From the NCBI GenBank assembly GCA_003344405.1, contig NOWV01000070.1, forward strand, positions 124,001-188,000: a stretch of 64,000 nt of DNA, given 5' to 3'. The DNA comes from Trichoplax sp. H2 (taxonomy: Eukaryota; Placozoa; Uniplacotomia; Trichoplacea). Made by a program: the position numbers and the translations under genes. Positions within the stretch are counted from its first letter, which is position 1, and each line of letters opens with the position of its first letter. The notes under the pieces are model-generated. The model saw only the letters and a list, made by a program, of their open reading frames with translations. It had not been told where the DNA came from and ran no database searches. Of this stretch, positions 42,460-55,100 are shown piece by piece.

Positions 42460-43950
42460 CGGACAGACAGAAACTGATGATCCAATGGTTGCATTGGATC
42501 TGCGAACTCGATGCAGTGTTAAAGGATAGCATGCTTGACCATCAATCAACTATTATCTGGTGTACTGTATTATTTCTCATCGAAATTTGCCTTCCAGCAG
42601 TCATGATGTAGTTGCATTGGATGCTCACTTCATGTTGAACTCGATGCAGTGTCATATTGAGAGATTTATGCTACAGTACTGTAGTGTGCTGGTGTAGCTG
42701 CATTTAGATACCCTTTTCATGTTGAACTCGATGCAGCGTTAAAGGACGGCATGCTTGACCATCAATCAACTATTATCTGGTGTACTGTATTATTTCTCAT
42801 CGAAATTTGCCTTCCAGCAGAGCCATGATGTAGTTGCATTGGATGCCCACTCCACGTTGAACTCGATGCAGTGTCATATCGAGAGATTTGTGCTACAGTA
42901 GTGTACTGGTGTAGCTGCATTTAGATACCCTTTTCATGTTGAATTCGACGCAGCGTTAAACGACAGCGTGCTTGACCATCAATCAGCTATTATCTGGCGT
43001 ACTGTATTATTTCTCAACGAAATTTGTGCTCCAGCAGAGTCGTGATGTAGTTGCATTGGATGCCCACTCCATGTTGAACTCGATGCAGTATCATATCGAG
43101 AGATTTGTGCTACGGCAGTGTACTGGTGTAGCTGTATTTAGATACCCTTTTCATGTTGGACTCGATGCAGCGTTAAAGGACAGCATACTTGACCATCAAT
43201 CAATCAACTATTATCTGGCGTACTGTATTATTTCTCATCGAAATTTGTGCTCCAGCAGAGTCGTGATGTAGTTGCATTGGATGCCCACATCATGTTGAAC
43301 TTGATGCAGTGTCATATCCAGAGATTTGTGCTACAGCAGTGTACAGATGTAGTTGCATTGGATACCCACTTTATTCAGTGTTCAAGGTCTGCATGCTTGA
43401 CCATCAATCAACTGTTATCTAGCGTACGGCATTATTTCCTATCGAGATTTGTGCTAGAGCAGTGCACTGGTGTAGTTGCATTGTATGCCCACTTCATGCT
43501 TGATCATAAATCAAGTATTATCTAGTGTACTGTATTTTTGATCGAGATTGGTGCTACGGCATGTTGAACCATGGTTGAACTCGATGCAGTCTTAAAAAGA
43601 TAGTATGCTTGACCATAAATGCAATATTATCTGGCATATATTTCTTGTCTAGATTTAGGCTACAGCATTGTACTGTATAAAACATACAGTACAGTAATAA
43701 GAGTACATTGCTCGCAACAGATATGCTCAACTCGATGCAGTGTGATTGATCATAAATCAAATATTACCTGGTGTACCACTTTCTTATCGAGATTTGTGCT
43801 ACAGCAGTGTTGCACAAATCTCGATAAGATGTAGGTATCCAATGTAACTACATCATGTTGAATTCCATGCAGTTGTTCAAAGGACTGTTGACATACTTGA
43901 CCATAAATCAAATAATTTCTGGCGTACTGCATTTCTTATCGAGATTGATG
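42460..43950. repeat. Minisatellite with about 217-bp dimeric unit
   Basis: The ATGCTTGACCATCAATCAA anchor occurs at 42531, 42751, 42968, 43185 and 43391 (spacing 206-220 bp), then degenerates near 43496, 43606, 43750 and 43897. Each unit contains two related halves, each starting near TTGAACTCGATGCAG (42634, 42721, 42856, 42938, 43073, 43155), so the long unit is a dimer of an older shorter repeat. Other shared blocks are TGTACTGTATTATTTCTCAT and GATGTAGTTGCATTGGATGC. The ORFs of 92-99 codons here are repeat artefacts. Confidence 0.93.
43783..43828. repeat. 17-bp inverted repeat from a local inversion in the minisatellite
   Basis: CTTATCGAGATTTGTGC (43783-43799) faces its exact complement (43812-43828). 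The sequence after the right arm, to about 43853, is the reverse complement of the array's own GTAGTTGCATTGGATACC block. A piece of about 40 bp of the repeat has therefore been inverted within the array. Confidence 0.85.
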
Positions 43951-44929
43951 CAAGTCACTGTGCTGTAGTACTCTACACAGTGACATTTCATGGTAAAAGG
44001 AAATGCTTGAACCTCGATGCCAATATTGTAGCGCTTTAGCTGCTAGTTTAGCCGTAGAAAATAGCAAGTAGAATTAGCAGGAAGAAGATGTCACAGCTTG
44101 TGACTCCAGGTACTCGATAATTTTGCGACTGCGCAGTCATTGAAACTTCGACGCTTCGACATTCTCAACGGTAACCATAGCAGCGCTGAAATGTTTGATA
44201 TCGACAAAGCTGATCAAGTTCAAACAATATTTTAAAGTCTGCCAATAATTATACCAAAGTTAGATTCCTGGACATTACTTTGAGCGAACACCCCAAGTAA
44301 TCAAGCCCTACACTTAGGCTATCTAAGCTAAGATTGAAATCCATACAGTACAGTAGTGTCCTATATATGCGTAGTATTGTGATACGAGCACAAACTGTTC
44401 TATAAATATTTTGTTGGCACTAGGCTTAATGCATACTGTACTTTCAGTATTCCCGTCACTCATTCTACAGATAGAGCAAACTGGTAATTCAAGTTCACCA
44501 CTTCAAGATCAGTTAATCGCAAGGAATAATAAAATATCATCACGTACACTTATTTGGTACTATGTTTGAATAATATGCTGCAAAATAAATAGTAAGTGCA
44601 CTCCAGAATGGCTCTGCTAGCTTTACTAGCATGGAACTTCAGTCATGAATAAGTTTCGAAACATACAACATTATGCTACAATAAATTCAATTGATTTCTT
44701 ATTGTTTTATAAATACGTTAAATTAGATATCGCCTTTAATAACCACATCTTTTTCTGTTTTGATTGCCCCACGTTCAAAGTGAACAGCTTACGTTACTAC
44801 AATTCATGTACACAATCTAGTAAATTAGTACGCGTGCTAATGTTGAACAATTACTTAGGGCGATATCAATCACAACTTACTTATTTTATCAACTTATTCA
44901 TTATCACTAGCGTCTATTGATCAATCTCG
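43951..44929. other. 5' flank of the C6orf163-like gene
   Basis: Non-coding region between the array and the coiled-coil gene. A 91-codon open frame at 44645-44920 has no resemblance to known proteins and random-like composition. The gene's promoter should be here. Confidence 0.45.
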
Positions 44930-46010
44930 ATGGCAACATCTAGTCAACGTACGAATCGATTAATATCACCCAGAAAAAAATATTCACCCCCTAAACCACT
45001 CGGACCGTCGCTAAAAGATCTCGGTAAATTATTACCCCGAAGATATGAAGAAACAAAGACCGTCAATATTCAAGCCTTGTCGCATAAATCTATATTAGGT
45101 AAAAATTAGAGTCCTCTAGTATCATCCTCATAGTCACCCAATGATACGGTGTTGACAATGAATATTATCCTATTTCTATAGTTAATTAAAATATATATCA
45201 ACCCTTTTCATCAATTAATCAGATATAGGCAAAAGCATAGAAGAACATACAAAAGAAAAAAATCATCGCTTAGTTAAAGAGACAGTTGATAGTACCGAGC
45301 AGAAAGTATGGGAAAAAGCAAACGAAATAAAACGACAAGAATTACAGGAGGTGTTGGAAGCCGCGGCTTTAGAAAAAGAGCGTGCTCTCGCTACAGCAAA
45401 AGAGTCTGAAAAGAGAGCGTTAGCGCGTGAAACGCAAAAAATCAAGGATGAAATGCAAGAATCAATGTATAATCGATTGGAACAGCAAAGAATACAGGCA
45501 GAAGCTAGGTTAAAAATGGAGATTATGTCAACATTAAAGAACGAAGAACAACTTAGAAAGCAAGCTTTTAATGAAGGTAGAATTTTTGAAAGAGCATTAG
45601 CTGAGAAAGAAGCTCGAGAAACTTCTCGACAATATGAACAAAGGAGACAGGCTGATGTCAGAAAGTATACAAAAGCTAAATTTGAAGCTATGCAAAATTT
45701 AGCCACAAAAATGAATAAAGAAAAAGAAGAAGCTTTGGTTAAACTCAGACAAGGTTTCATTGTTGAAATTGAAGACAAGATTAGCACAGTTAATAAGGAA
45801 CACCAAGAGGAAATAGGTAAACTTGAAAGGGTTATCGATGCTTATAAAAGCAGGTGTTCAGAGTTAAGGCAACAATTACGCCATCATTATACATTAAAAA
45901 TATTGAGTGATAAAAAGCTAGAAGATGTTATCAAAGAATTTCAACAGTTTATAGAAATGCAACCGACATTTCAGAAAGGACAAGCTGAATACTTAATTAA
46001 AATTTTATAA
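44930..46010 (+). CDS. Coiled-coil protein, C6orf163-like
   Basis: Two exons, 44930-45098 and 45223-46010, joined in phase 1 (GT-AG); 318 aa against 329 in human C6orf163. A basic, Pro-containing N-terminus leads to SHKSILDIGKS (51-61), which resembles HKDILDIGAN in my recollection of C6orf163, followed at similar spacing by KVWEKANE against EVWAQANE. Residues about 60-290 are almost continuous heptad-rich coiled coil with many Glu, Lys, Arg, Ala and Gln. The last segment (FQQFIEMQPTFQKG) also resembles the human C-terminal block. The start codon is preceded by an in-frame TGA, so it is the first available. C6orf163 has no well-established biochemical role; a ciliary or sperm structural role is inference. 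Coiled-coil similarity can mislead, hence moderate confidence in the name. Confidence 0.8.
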
Positions 46011-48445
46011 ATTATAATTATTTTGTTTATAACAATGTGATAAGCCATAATATGGAAATTTTGTGATAAATAATAATTACAATAATCCAAGGTATTATAT
46101 TTTAACTTACTCTATATGCAGGAATACGACATATTTATTATATTACTTTTTAATCACTATTATTACAACCTAACAGTCTCTATTCAAATTTTGACTGAAG
46201 GTCTGTAAGGGCATTGATTCTCTATTAACTGCTTGCTTTCAATGTCATATACAGCTATATGATTAGATGAGTTTACAGTTAGGACCCTTAACAGAGAGAA
46301 AAATATTAGCTTTATTTTAATTTGAATTATCTAAGAATTGGTTTATGAACACAGATAACGTAGAGTTAGGTAAAAGGAAATTTGGTAATAGTTTAGGGAT
46401 GGATGCAAATATAATTTTTAATAATAATTAATTCAAAAATGCCGCTACTGGTTAGTTATACCACCAATGCGTTAGACTGTAAATAGGTTTACAAACCAGG
46501 AACAACCCTTAGACATTTTACAAAGGTCAAATTATTAAAAACTGTTTACGGGCAATTATAATTTGAGGTTATATTTGTATATGCCATATTGCATTGTATG
46601 ATCTTTTAATATGAATCGATCACTAATTAAAATGGTCACCCCTAATATTAAATTGCAAGATTGTGAAATGTGACCTCGAAAAATTCAGACATGTTTGGAA
46701 CAAATATTTACTTATTTCATATGAGTATAAGATTCGAAATGGACCTTGCGGTACAATGCATAGTTGATAAATACTGTGATCATTTATCCATAACTTGAAT
46801 GAAATAGAAATTACGAAATCGTACTTATTTTTGTAACCGCTTATTGAAAAGACCAGAATATACTGTATATCGTATACCTCTGGCTTTGGAATAGACCACA
46901 ATGTAGCCAATGAACCTTCTATCTTTGTATCTTGTAGTATATATTTCTGTCATTGACTCAAGTCTCACTGCTTATGGATATTCAATAAAACAATATTCTC
47001 AGTGTATATGAGTTACTAGACTTGAAAATGAATTTTTTCTTTTTAAATTTGGAATGCTTCACTGTTGAGAATCTTATGTCTGATAGTTCTCATCATAGTA
47101 GCTTGAAATTTCCCTTTTTTATCTGCCAACATGACTTAAACACAGGTGAATTAGTGCGTAACCTATACCTTTTACTCATGTTTACCTTGTAGATTGTATC
47201 TATACAGTGTAAACGCGTAGGACTGCATAATGAAGCCATGAAATTATTATGTTGAAAGTCTGTCCAAGGCAACAATGAATGAATAAACTACTGCAGTACA
47301 GTTATAGCCGTTTAAAAGTCCAGCGTACACTACGCTAGTTATAGGGCCTACTAAAGAGAAAATAATTGCCTTCCCATCAGCTAGTTTGCAGATTTGGTAG
47401 GTACTGTATAATGCCGTATTAGAAACGTGCAGGATGTTCGATCGAAGTCGTCCTACTGTTATTATATTGATTACGGTGAAAATGAAGGTTATTCATCCAT
47501 TTCTTAACAGAAGACCCATTTACGATATTGCATAGTATCGAGATTTTCTTTATCATTAGCCATTTTTAAATATTCTTAATACTAACCCTGATAGCAGGAA
47601 AAATTTGCAATTTCACAAGCTTGATAAACCGTGACTGATGCATACAGTATATCAGCTTTCAAGTACATGAATTACTATCATTATAAAAATGTGAATGATC
47701 CAGTGTTGCATTTGTTGCATGCAACACGGGATTGAACTTTAACTAGAAATGAAAATCAAGCAACAGTGATAGCAATAATAATAAATTAACAGTAAATGGC
47801 TTTATTGGTACAGCTTTTCGCGGTGGAACATGGCTAGTAAAGTATTATACAATCTACTTCCATGCAGTGGGTCTAACTTGTCTAGACAGGTACGAACAGT
47901 AAAAATGTGCACTGACTGCTGATTGGAGAACCATGCAATTTAGATTTCCAGTAAAAAAAAGAATCGATTGATATCGCGTAGAATACTTTTCTACTGAACT
48001 TTGGTATCGATTGCAGCAATTGTTCATAATAAATAAATAATAACAAAAATTGATTTGGAACTCCAGTTCAAGCGTAGCATTCCAGCAGCTGATGGAGGCG
48101 GAGTAATTGCGGGACGTTAGGTGCGCAATTTTTTCCGGTTGACTAATACCTAGAAGAGATAAAATAGGCTATCGTCGCCTATCAACTCCAGAAGCCGCCT
48201 TGATATCGCTTCAAAATTATCACACTGATATCGCCATATGTTAATCATTTGTCTGATTTACGTATTGCATGCTTTCGGCTTGCACAGGACATCATATGAG
48301 CAAGACCTCCATAACACTACACGATTTAAAATAAGATAGCGGGGAATTCAAGATTGGAGTATGGAATGGACGGGAGAGAAATTTGGGGGGGGGGGATTTT
48401 GTAGTAAAGAAGAAAGTAGTAAGCAAAACGCTGCTGTACAGTCTA

Positions 48446-48528
48446 GAGGTCTGGTCTAGGGTGTGTAATAACGAAGGCGCCTTACCACCAAATATCCCTC
48501 TTATTGAGACGTTTTCGGACCAGACCTC
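48446..48528. repeat. 11-bp inverted repeat beside a poly-G tract
   Basis: GAGGTCTGGTC (48446-48456) and GACCAGACCTC (48518-48528) are exact complements 61 bp apart, in a stretch less AT-rich than its surroundings and 50 bp after an 11-G run at 48385-48395. It may be the edge of a small palindromic element; no target-site duplication was identified. Confidence 0.65.
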
Positions 48529-49565
48529 GAACATGTGTCAATTTTCGAGTCAGAGAGCAATAAACTTACCATAAATAAGTTGGATATTTTGTCCACCCCG
48601 CTATACCGTAGATTGTGTAATAACGACTGTAGTGTTGATTGCTATTTGTAATATTTAGACGGAAGTAGCCGCTATAAATTCCTTACCGTCTGATCTTGTC
48701 GTCAAATGCAGATTATAACAATATTAACAGTGCGCTATCCTACCTGGATTACAAGGTATGTATACTTGTACAGTACCGATATAGGTTATTTAATCTTTCA
48801 AATCCAGTCTAATTTAAAAAAACTGCAACCGCATGATCGCATATTGCGTTTGTGCGAGTTGAAAACTGTACAGCGGTAGCATGGTGTTATACTGCAATAA
48901 TAATTTGATTGTTTTTTATTATTTTGTAGTAATTTGTTGCCGTTATCGTTATTCCAAATGCTATCAAAAATCTGAATTAAATGATAGGGAACATATAAAA
49001 TTCAAGTCACTTCCATTTAAAAGGAGCAATATTAGCTCATCGCTGTCCTGGCAAAGGTACTGTATAATTATGATATGGCGACGTAGATATCTTTTGCTGG
49101 TATCGTACGATACCTCAAATCAAAATGGACATCAAGATAGCAACCGCAATAATCGCGACAGTACAGTATATATTGATCGTCAACAAGGACAAGTTGAACA
49201 ATCTAGGGCAAAAATCGATCTTCATGCGTAATCTCCATTCAGGAAAAGTGTATAAAATATTTACGTCAGCAAATACAGTAGGAGGATCATCAAGTTGATA
49301 ATGATGGAGCTGGAAGTGATTAACAGTAAACTGCAGGCATTGACAAGACCATTTTTATCATTTTTATCGATGATCGGCTTTATCAGGAAAGTAATCGAAC
49401 ATGATTCGATCTTGATAGCGATTTAGGCGCCTAAATTGTAGCCTGGACAGGAATTATCGTGTATCGTACTGTACGTTACCATCATCATCAATATGGCTTA
49501 CTTACACAGTACAGTCAAGCTGACTATCATCAGTTATCATTTTCATGATGTAATGACTAACAAAG

Positions 49566-49609
49566 AGCTCCATTTTAAAAAAATGAGCGGGATACGCAAA
49601 AATGGAGCT
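49566..49609. repeat. 11-bp inverted repeat
   Basis: AGCTCCATTTT (49566-49576) and AAAATGGAGCT (49599-49609) are exact complements with a 22-nt spacer. It lies about 430 bp upstream of the CUE-like gene. Function is unknown. Confidence 0.65.
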
Positions 49610-50043
49610 TACGGAAGGAATGCATTAGTTCCGTAATCTATCAACTACCTTCGATAACTTTCCATGCAGGCGTGACTCATTACCGATTACCCTTGGCACC
49701 AACCAATTTTTTTTTATACCTCATCGTATGTTATCTTACCATACCGTAAAACAGCTAAACTGATTAGTCATGGCATTGTCTATAAATACCTACGAGACAA
49801 ATTGGTTTGGAAAGATTTTTCGTAGCACTGTTCAAACACTTCGCAAGTTGCATCTGTTTTCGATCAGAATTTCCATTGCTTATTATTTTTTTTCCTTCTT
49901 ATTTTGCTTGATTGTGTAAGTAGCATAAAGATTGACGTAGAATAAGTGCAACGGAATCACTCCGTATTTACAGGATAGCTTAAAATTTGTCTCGATAGAA
50001 TTCTTGATATCTTTACTAATATGTACTGCAATTTTTAGACTGG

Positions 50044-51110
50044 ATGACTATCGATCGATTGTGCGAATGTCGATGCTCGACAACAGAAATATGCCTTCAA
50101 TGTCCCTTGCATAGAATGCAGGATCCATGTGAAGTTGTGCATGATAAATACCCTAATGAAGAGAATATAGTACAACATCTATCGAGTACGGTATTGATCA
50201 ACCAAGCAAACTCTTCAGACGAACATATCAACTTGGAGGGTAAGTGAGACAATTTTTCTGTTATAGCCTAGAAGCATTAGCTAACCCACCCTGCGAGAAG
50301 TGGATGCGCCACGATTAGGGAATCGGAAATTTTACACACGCATAGACAGTGTTCTAATCAATCTTGACCAACTATAGCTTATATTAATTAGTAATTGAAG
50401 AACTGTTCTATGGTAGGTAGTCGCGTACGCCAAAATTACAGTAATCAATGTTAGCATTTTTCATTTTGATCAACGCTACTGACACAGTACTAGTAGTATT
50501 GCGGAACGTTCTCGTGTTAAAGGTGGTATATAATTGCACTTTCCTGTACCATTTGATATATGCATAGATTAGATTGGCGTCTTTTCAATTCAAGTTTCAA
50601 CCTTCCTACATGCATATTCATGGATGTCAAAATCAAAATATTCTGTGTGTATTAAAACTGTTGTGCAAATATACTTTAGATCAAATAGTGCTAATGGATA
50701 GACTTGATATTACAGACTTGAAGTAAAACCTAGATATTGACAGAGTCCGTACGTCTTTATTCGCACACTAGAATTGCAATACGCTTTGCAACATTGTAAT
50801 ATTTGTTATTGCTGTTGCAGAGGATCTGTCGCTAGCGAATTGCTATGAAAGGATCGTTCTTCTTATTCAATACATATTTCCGGAGGTCCCCCGACAACTT
50901 TGCCGAGAGATTGTTGCGTTATGCAATTGTGACGTATTTCATACCATCTTTTACATAAGACATAATTATTACGTATATGCTGATTGTGATCAAGATGAAC
51001 AGCTGCATCAATTGATTGACTCTGATTTTGAATCGGAATACGATTCCATTTCTTTGATGGATTCGCCATCGGTAGATTTTAGAGATTCTGCTGACTACTG
51101 TGAACGTTAA
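50044..51110 (+). CDS. Small Cys-rich protein with CUE-like segment
   Basis: Two exons, 50044-50239 and 50821-51110, joined in phase 1 with a GTAAGT donor and TTGCAG acceptor; 161 aa from this ATG. Residues 7-29 are Cys-rich (CECRC, then CLQCPLH and a further Cys), suggesting a small zinc-binding site. Residues about 74-112 resemble a CUE ubiquitin-binding domain: RIVLLIQYIFPEVP then REIVALCNCDVFHTIFYI, with the FP motif in place and a helical end. The tail is acidic and Ser-rich. The frame is open upstream of the ATG and a TTTTAG acceptor-like site lies just before it, so a 5' exon may be missing. I cannot name an orthologue. If the CUE reading is right, it binds ubiquitin or a related partner; that is inference. 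Confidence 0.6.
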
Positions 51111-52138
51111 AAATCGATCGTGCAAGTACCGTACAATCATCGACCGTAATTCAAAGTAGTCGATTTGATGTATATCTGATCCTGAAAATTATTTATTACG
51201 AATTAAGGAAAAAGTGACTTGCTGTACAACGTTACTAGTAACTATCAACTTGAATTATAAAGTAAAAACATGTTCTGCCAATTGACTGTTAATCATATTA
51301 AAGCTGATGCGACATACAACTGTTATTTATTTTTAATCCTTACTAATCGTAGGACATTTTTATGCTGTCGGGACTGTTTGAGAAACCGTCTTTCATAGTA
51401 TAAACTTGACTAATATATGACGCGGATTTCCAATGACTGTTCATTTTGTTTAAACGGATTTATAGTATGGCTATTCTAAATATCCAATTTAAGGATATGC
51501 TCTTGAAAAATCTCTTCTAAAGAGACTCTGTACATTTATTATATAATTAATGGATGAAATCTGCCACTGTAAAGTTCTTTCAGGTTATGTAGGACATGAT
51601 GTCACTATATTAATATAATTATTTGCGTTTTATTAACATCAAGGCTTTATGGTTACAGTGAAATCGTTAAGTACTCCATTTTAAATAAAATAAAAATAAA
51701 ATTTAATTTATAACAATTCGAGTGTGCATCCTATGTGTACGGTTGGAAATGATCGGTCACTACAGTTAACTTATAGCAGAGTAGTATAATGCAGAAATAT
51801 TAATTCGTGTTTAATTATGATACAGATAATTTAAATATTGCATTTTGCTACAGTTTTCCGCATGAATTTTTAAAGAATGAACGTGGTTGTCTTTTCAACC
51901 GGATTGAATTAAATCGAGTAATAAGATGAATATATAATTAATTTTCAATCAAGCAGTTTCAGTACATGTCGGAATATTGAAATATCGTGTGCTACTGTAT
52001 GAGTATACTGCATTAGCTATTTTCCAGGTCGTGTGATGGACGCAAGTATTAAGCCTGTAAAATACCTTCTTTTGAGACTGACTACAGAAACCGTTGGCCT
52101 TCTTGTCCAAAGGACTGATCACGGGACTTGACAGTAAA
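51111..52138. other. Gap between convergent CUE-like and MAP9-like genes
   Basis: About 1 kb with no coding evidence. An AATAAA at 51684-51689 (plus) could serve the CUE-like gene. TTTATT near 51535 gives AATAAA on the minus strand for the MAP9-like gene. If both are used the 3' UTRs overlap. Confidence 0.45.
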
Positions 52139-55100
52139 TCATTGGCGTTTGCCTCTACCAAGTGAGCCAGACTACATATATTACCACAAGAAATATTGAC
52201 AGTTAGTAAAATATTGACTGGAATGTAATTATAAGATTAATCAACGAACGGATTTTAAGATTCCTGACTTCATGATTTATCAATATTGATTACATAGCCG
52301 TAAAGATCTGCTTATTCATAATAATACGTTGTTATTTTGTAAATTGTCGACCATGCCTTTAAGAAGTTTTAACTACGACACGAATTGGTATAATAGAGGC
52401 CAATAAAGTTAACACAAATTCATAATTCTATAGTACTAATTCGATTACTAGTATAGTAGTGTATCTAATCCTTTGAACATAACGATAAAGATGAAAATGG
52501 GCTAAAGAAATTAAAACATATGGCAACAATATAATAGAAAAATTTCAACATTTGAAGATATGTTGAGGCTCACAAACGCCCTTCGCGATACCAACAGTGC
52601 AGCAGACTTACCGGTTTCCATGGTTCCCTTTCCGATGCTTGCGTGAAACTTCCCTTTCGCGGACGATAATTAACATTACTTTTCCAGTCGTCGTATGCTT
52701 TGGAAGCTTCTTTGGCTTTTTTCTCTCGTTTCTGTTGCTCTTCTTTCAATTTTTTACGCTCTATCTTCACTTTTTGCTTTTGCTGATCCTGTAGTAATAC
52801 GTCTTTCTTTTTACTCCTATAGGAGATAGGAAATAGTATCAGACTCAGACAAATTTTCGATAACTAAGAGGCAATGCATCTTCAAAATGAATCCCTTCGT
52901 AGGTATAGCAGAAATCTTATTCAATCATTATGTTACCAAGCTTCAAATGCTACTTTGGAATCTTTTATTTTATCTTTCTTGGCTTTTTCTGCTTCTCTGA
53001 CTTTCTTTTTCTCTTCTTTTAATCGTTTCTTCTGTTGTTCAACTATCTTTACATCCTTATCCTCTTTCCAAACTCTGAAATACTTTTCTGCATCCTTTTT
53101 CTTCCTTCGTTTTTTCAGTTCTTCTTCTTCTTTTTCTCGATTAATCTTTTTAATTTCTTGCTGTTTAGCTTTTAATTTATTTTTCTTGTCTTCATTCCAA
53201 TAACTAATAGATAGATTTACTATATTAGGCTTTCAACATGAAGTAAGAAGAGTGATTCAATCTTTAAATAATTACTTCAATTGGAAGAAAATGGATAAAT
53301 TGATAAGGACTAATAACTAACTGTTATAATACTATCTCAAATATATTGCCTTTATAAGCTTTATTAGATAGAAGATTCTTGCTCAGAATGATCTAGTGTG
53401 CACCCGATTGTAGCAGTTTCTTTAGTCACTAATTTATATTACTCATCTCTTAGAACCAGATCTACAGTACCCATTCATCGATAGAGAAATAGGATCTTAC
53501 ATAGAAAATATTACTATCTCAGATTTAAGTGAAATAGTACACATACACTAGTGCCTTAGCAGCTTCCGCTTTTTGCTGTTCCTTTTTCAAACGTTCCTCC
53601 GCTTCCTTGCGTTTTTCACCTTCTAATTTTGCTTTCAATCGTTTCTTTTCTTTAAGTAATTTTTCCTTGCGCCATTCTTCATACACTGATTCTCTTATTG
53701 CTCGAGAAGTTTCATATTGTTCCTTAAACACGGTTAATCATGGTTAATTTTACAAATTATAAGTCTTTATTAGCAGTAAGCTTACTTTGCCTTATGCAGT
53801 CAGTTGTTTAGTAATGTTATTGATAGTGTTTAAATAAATTAAATAAATATCATTCTGTCTTACTTCATAAATATCTATGCCATCAAATTGATCATTTTGT
53901 AATTCTTTTTGCCTCCACTCGTGCATAAACGTACTCGATCCCGGATAACTTCGGTTGTTTCGGTTCTCTCGAGCGGTTTCCTATAAAAAATAAATTTCTT
54001 GTTGTCACTTTTACTCATGAATATAACTAGCAAAATGGTGGCAATATAGCATACTGTATAATGGCTGAAAAATTGAAAGACTATCACGGAGATAACATAT
54101 ACCGAGAAATATTCTTGGCCAGTTTGTGCCAATTCATTGGCTAGATCACTGGTTCTAATATCTCTTGGGCTTTTATTAGAAAAGTAGCCAGTACTTCCTT
54201 GTGTCTTCAATAGCAAATCTTTACCACTTTGGCTCATAGAAAGTAAATTTTCTTGCCGTTTGGCCTTGATTTGCTCAAATACTCCAAGAAGTTGACCTGT
54301 TCCCGTTTTATGCCCTTCGGTGCTGTTCCGGATAGCTGCACTGGGTGTCCTTTGTAGTATGTCATGTTGACTAATAGTTTGATTTATAGGTGTCGTAAAC
54401 GGATAATGATCAATAGGTCCTACATCTCGAGGTGATCGATCGTCATTGGTTATGTCTAAAGAATCTTTCATAGTAGTAAAATCGAAAGCATCTTCACTAC
54501 GATTAATAGATGCTTTATTCCCTTTTCTAGGACTAGAAGCAGAAATTGGGCGAGATTTCCTCGGTGATAGTGCAGATGACGTTGGTTTACTGGTCGCGGT
54601 AGCTGTTTTTGGTCTATCCTTGAGACGCCTATCTGTTGCTACTCTAGGGTCTTTTGAAGCTTTATTCAATTGCCTCTTTCTTGGACTTTCATCTTTAAAC
54701 GGCTCATCGATTGATTTTAGCTGGTCTTTATCCTTGGAGTTAAACAAAGATTTAGATGATCGTCTGGGTGACGGAGACGATTGCCAGTCTCCTTGCTTTG
54801 TTTCTTTACTATTTCTACGCCCAAGCCCTGGCTTGTCTGCTAAATCTCGATTACTATGGCTTTCCCTGCTTGAACTACGATTTAGTAAAGATGATTTCTG
54901 TGAGGATGCTTTATTTTTTTGAGATTTATCTTTCTGATTTCGGCTTTGAGGAAATAAGATTGAATCACCGTCGTTGGCGTCGTGTTTCTTTTCGGCCTTC
55001 CAATCGTGAATACTATTTGAACTACTTAATTTTGAAGATCTGTTACGAGAATTCAATTTCTCATTTGTTTTACGTGTAGATGTTAAATCACTATCATATT

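Larger units (their letters stand above)
46011..50043. other. 4-kb region without a recognised gene
   Basis: AT-rich with scattered short open frames. The 116-codon frame at 48881-49231 has an aromatic N-terminal stretch followed by polar sequence and no recognisable family; it could at most be an upstream exon of the next gene. An 11-G tract lies at 48385-48395 with inverted repeats nearby. Confidence 0.5.

Noticed and set aside
42972-43525. Two overlapping frames of 99 and 92 codons on the plus strand
   Set aside because: They lie entirely in the 217-bp minisatellite; the peptide is the repeated translation of the unit, with no initiation or splice support.
45263-45787. 174-codon minus frame
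   Set aside because: Antisense shadow of the C6orf163-like coiled-coil exon; the Ser/Cys/Leu-rich peptide is what Glu/Lys/Ala-rich codons give on the other strand.
48881-49231. 116-codon plus frame as a small membrane protein or first exon of the CUE-like gene
   Set aside because: One aromatic N-terminal stretch but no family match, no convincing donor joining it in phase to 50044, and biased composition.
54446-54922. 158-codon plus frame
   Set aside because: Antisense of the Ser/Arg/Lys-rich first exon of the MAP9-like gene.
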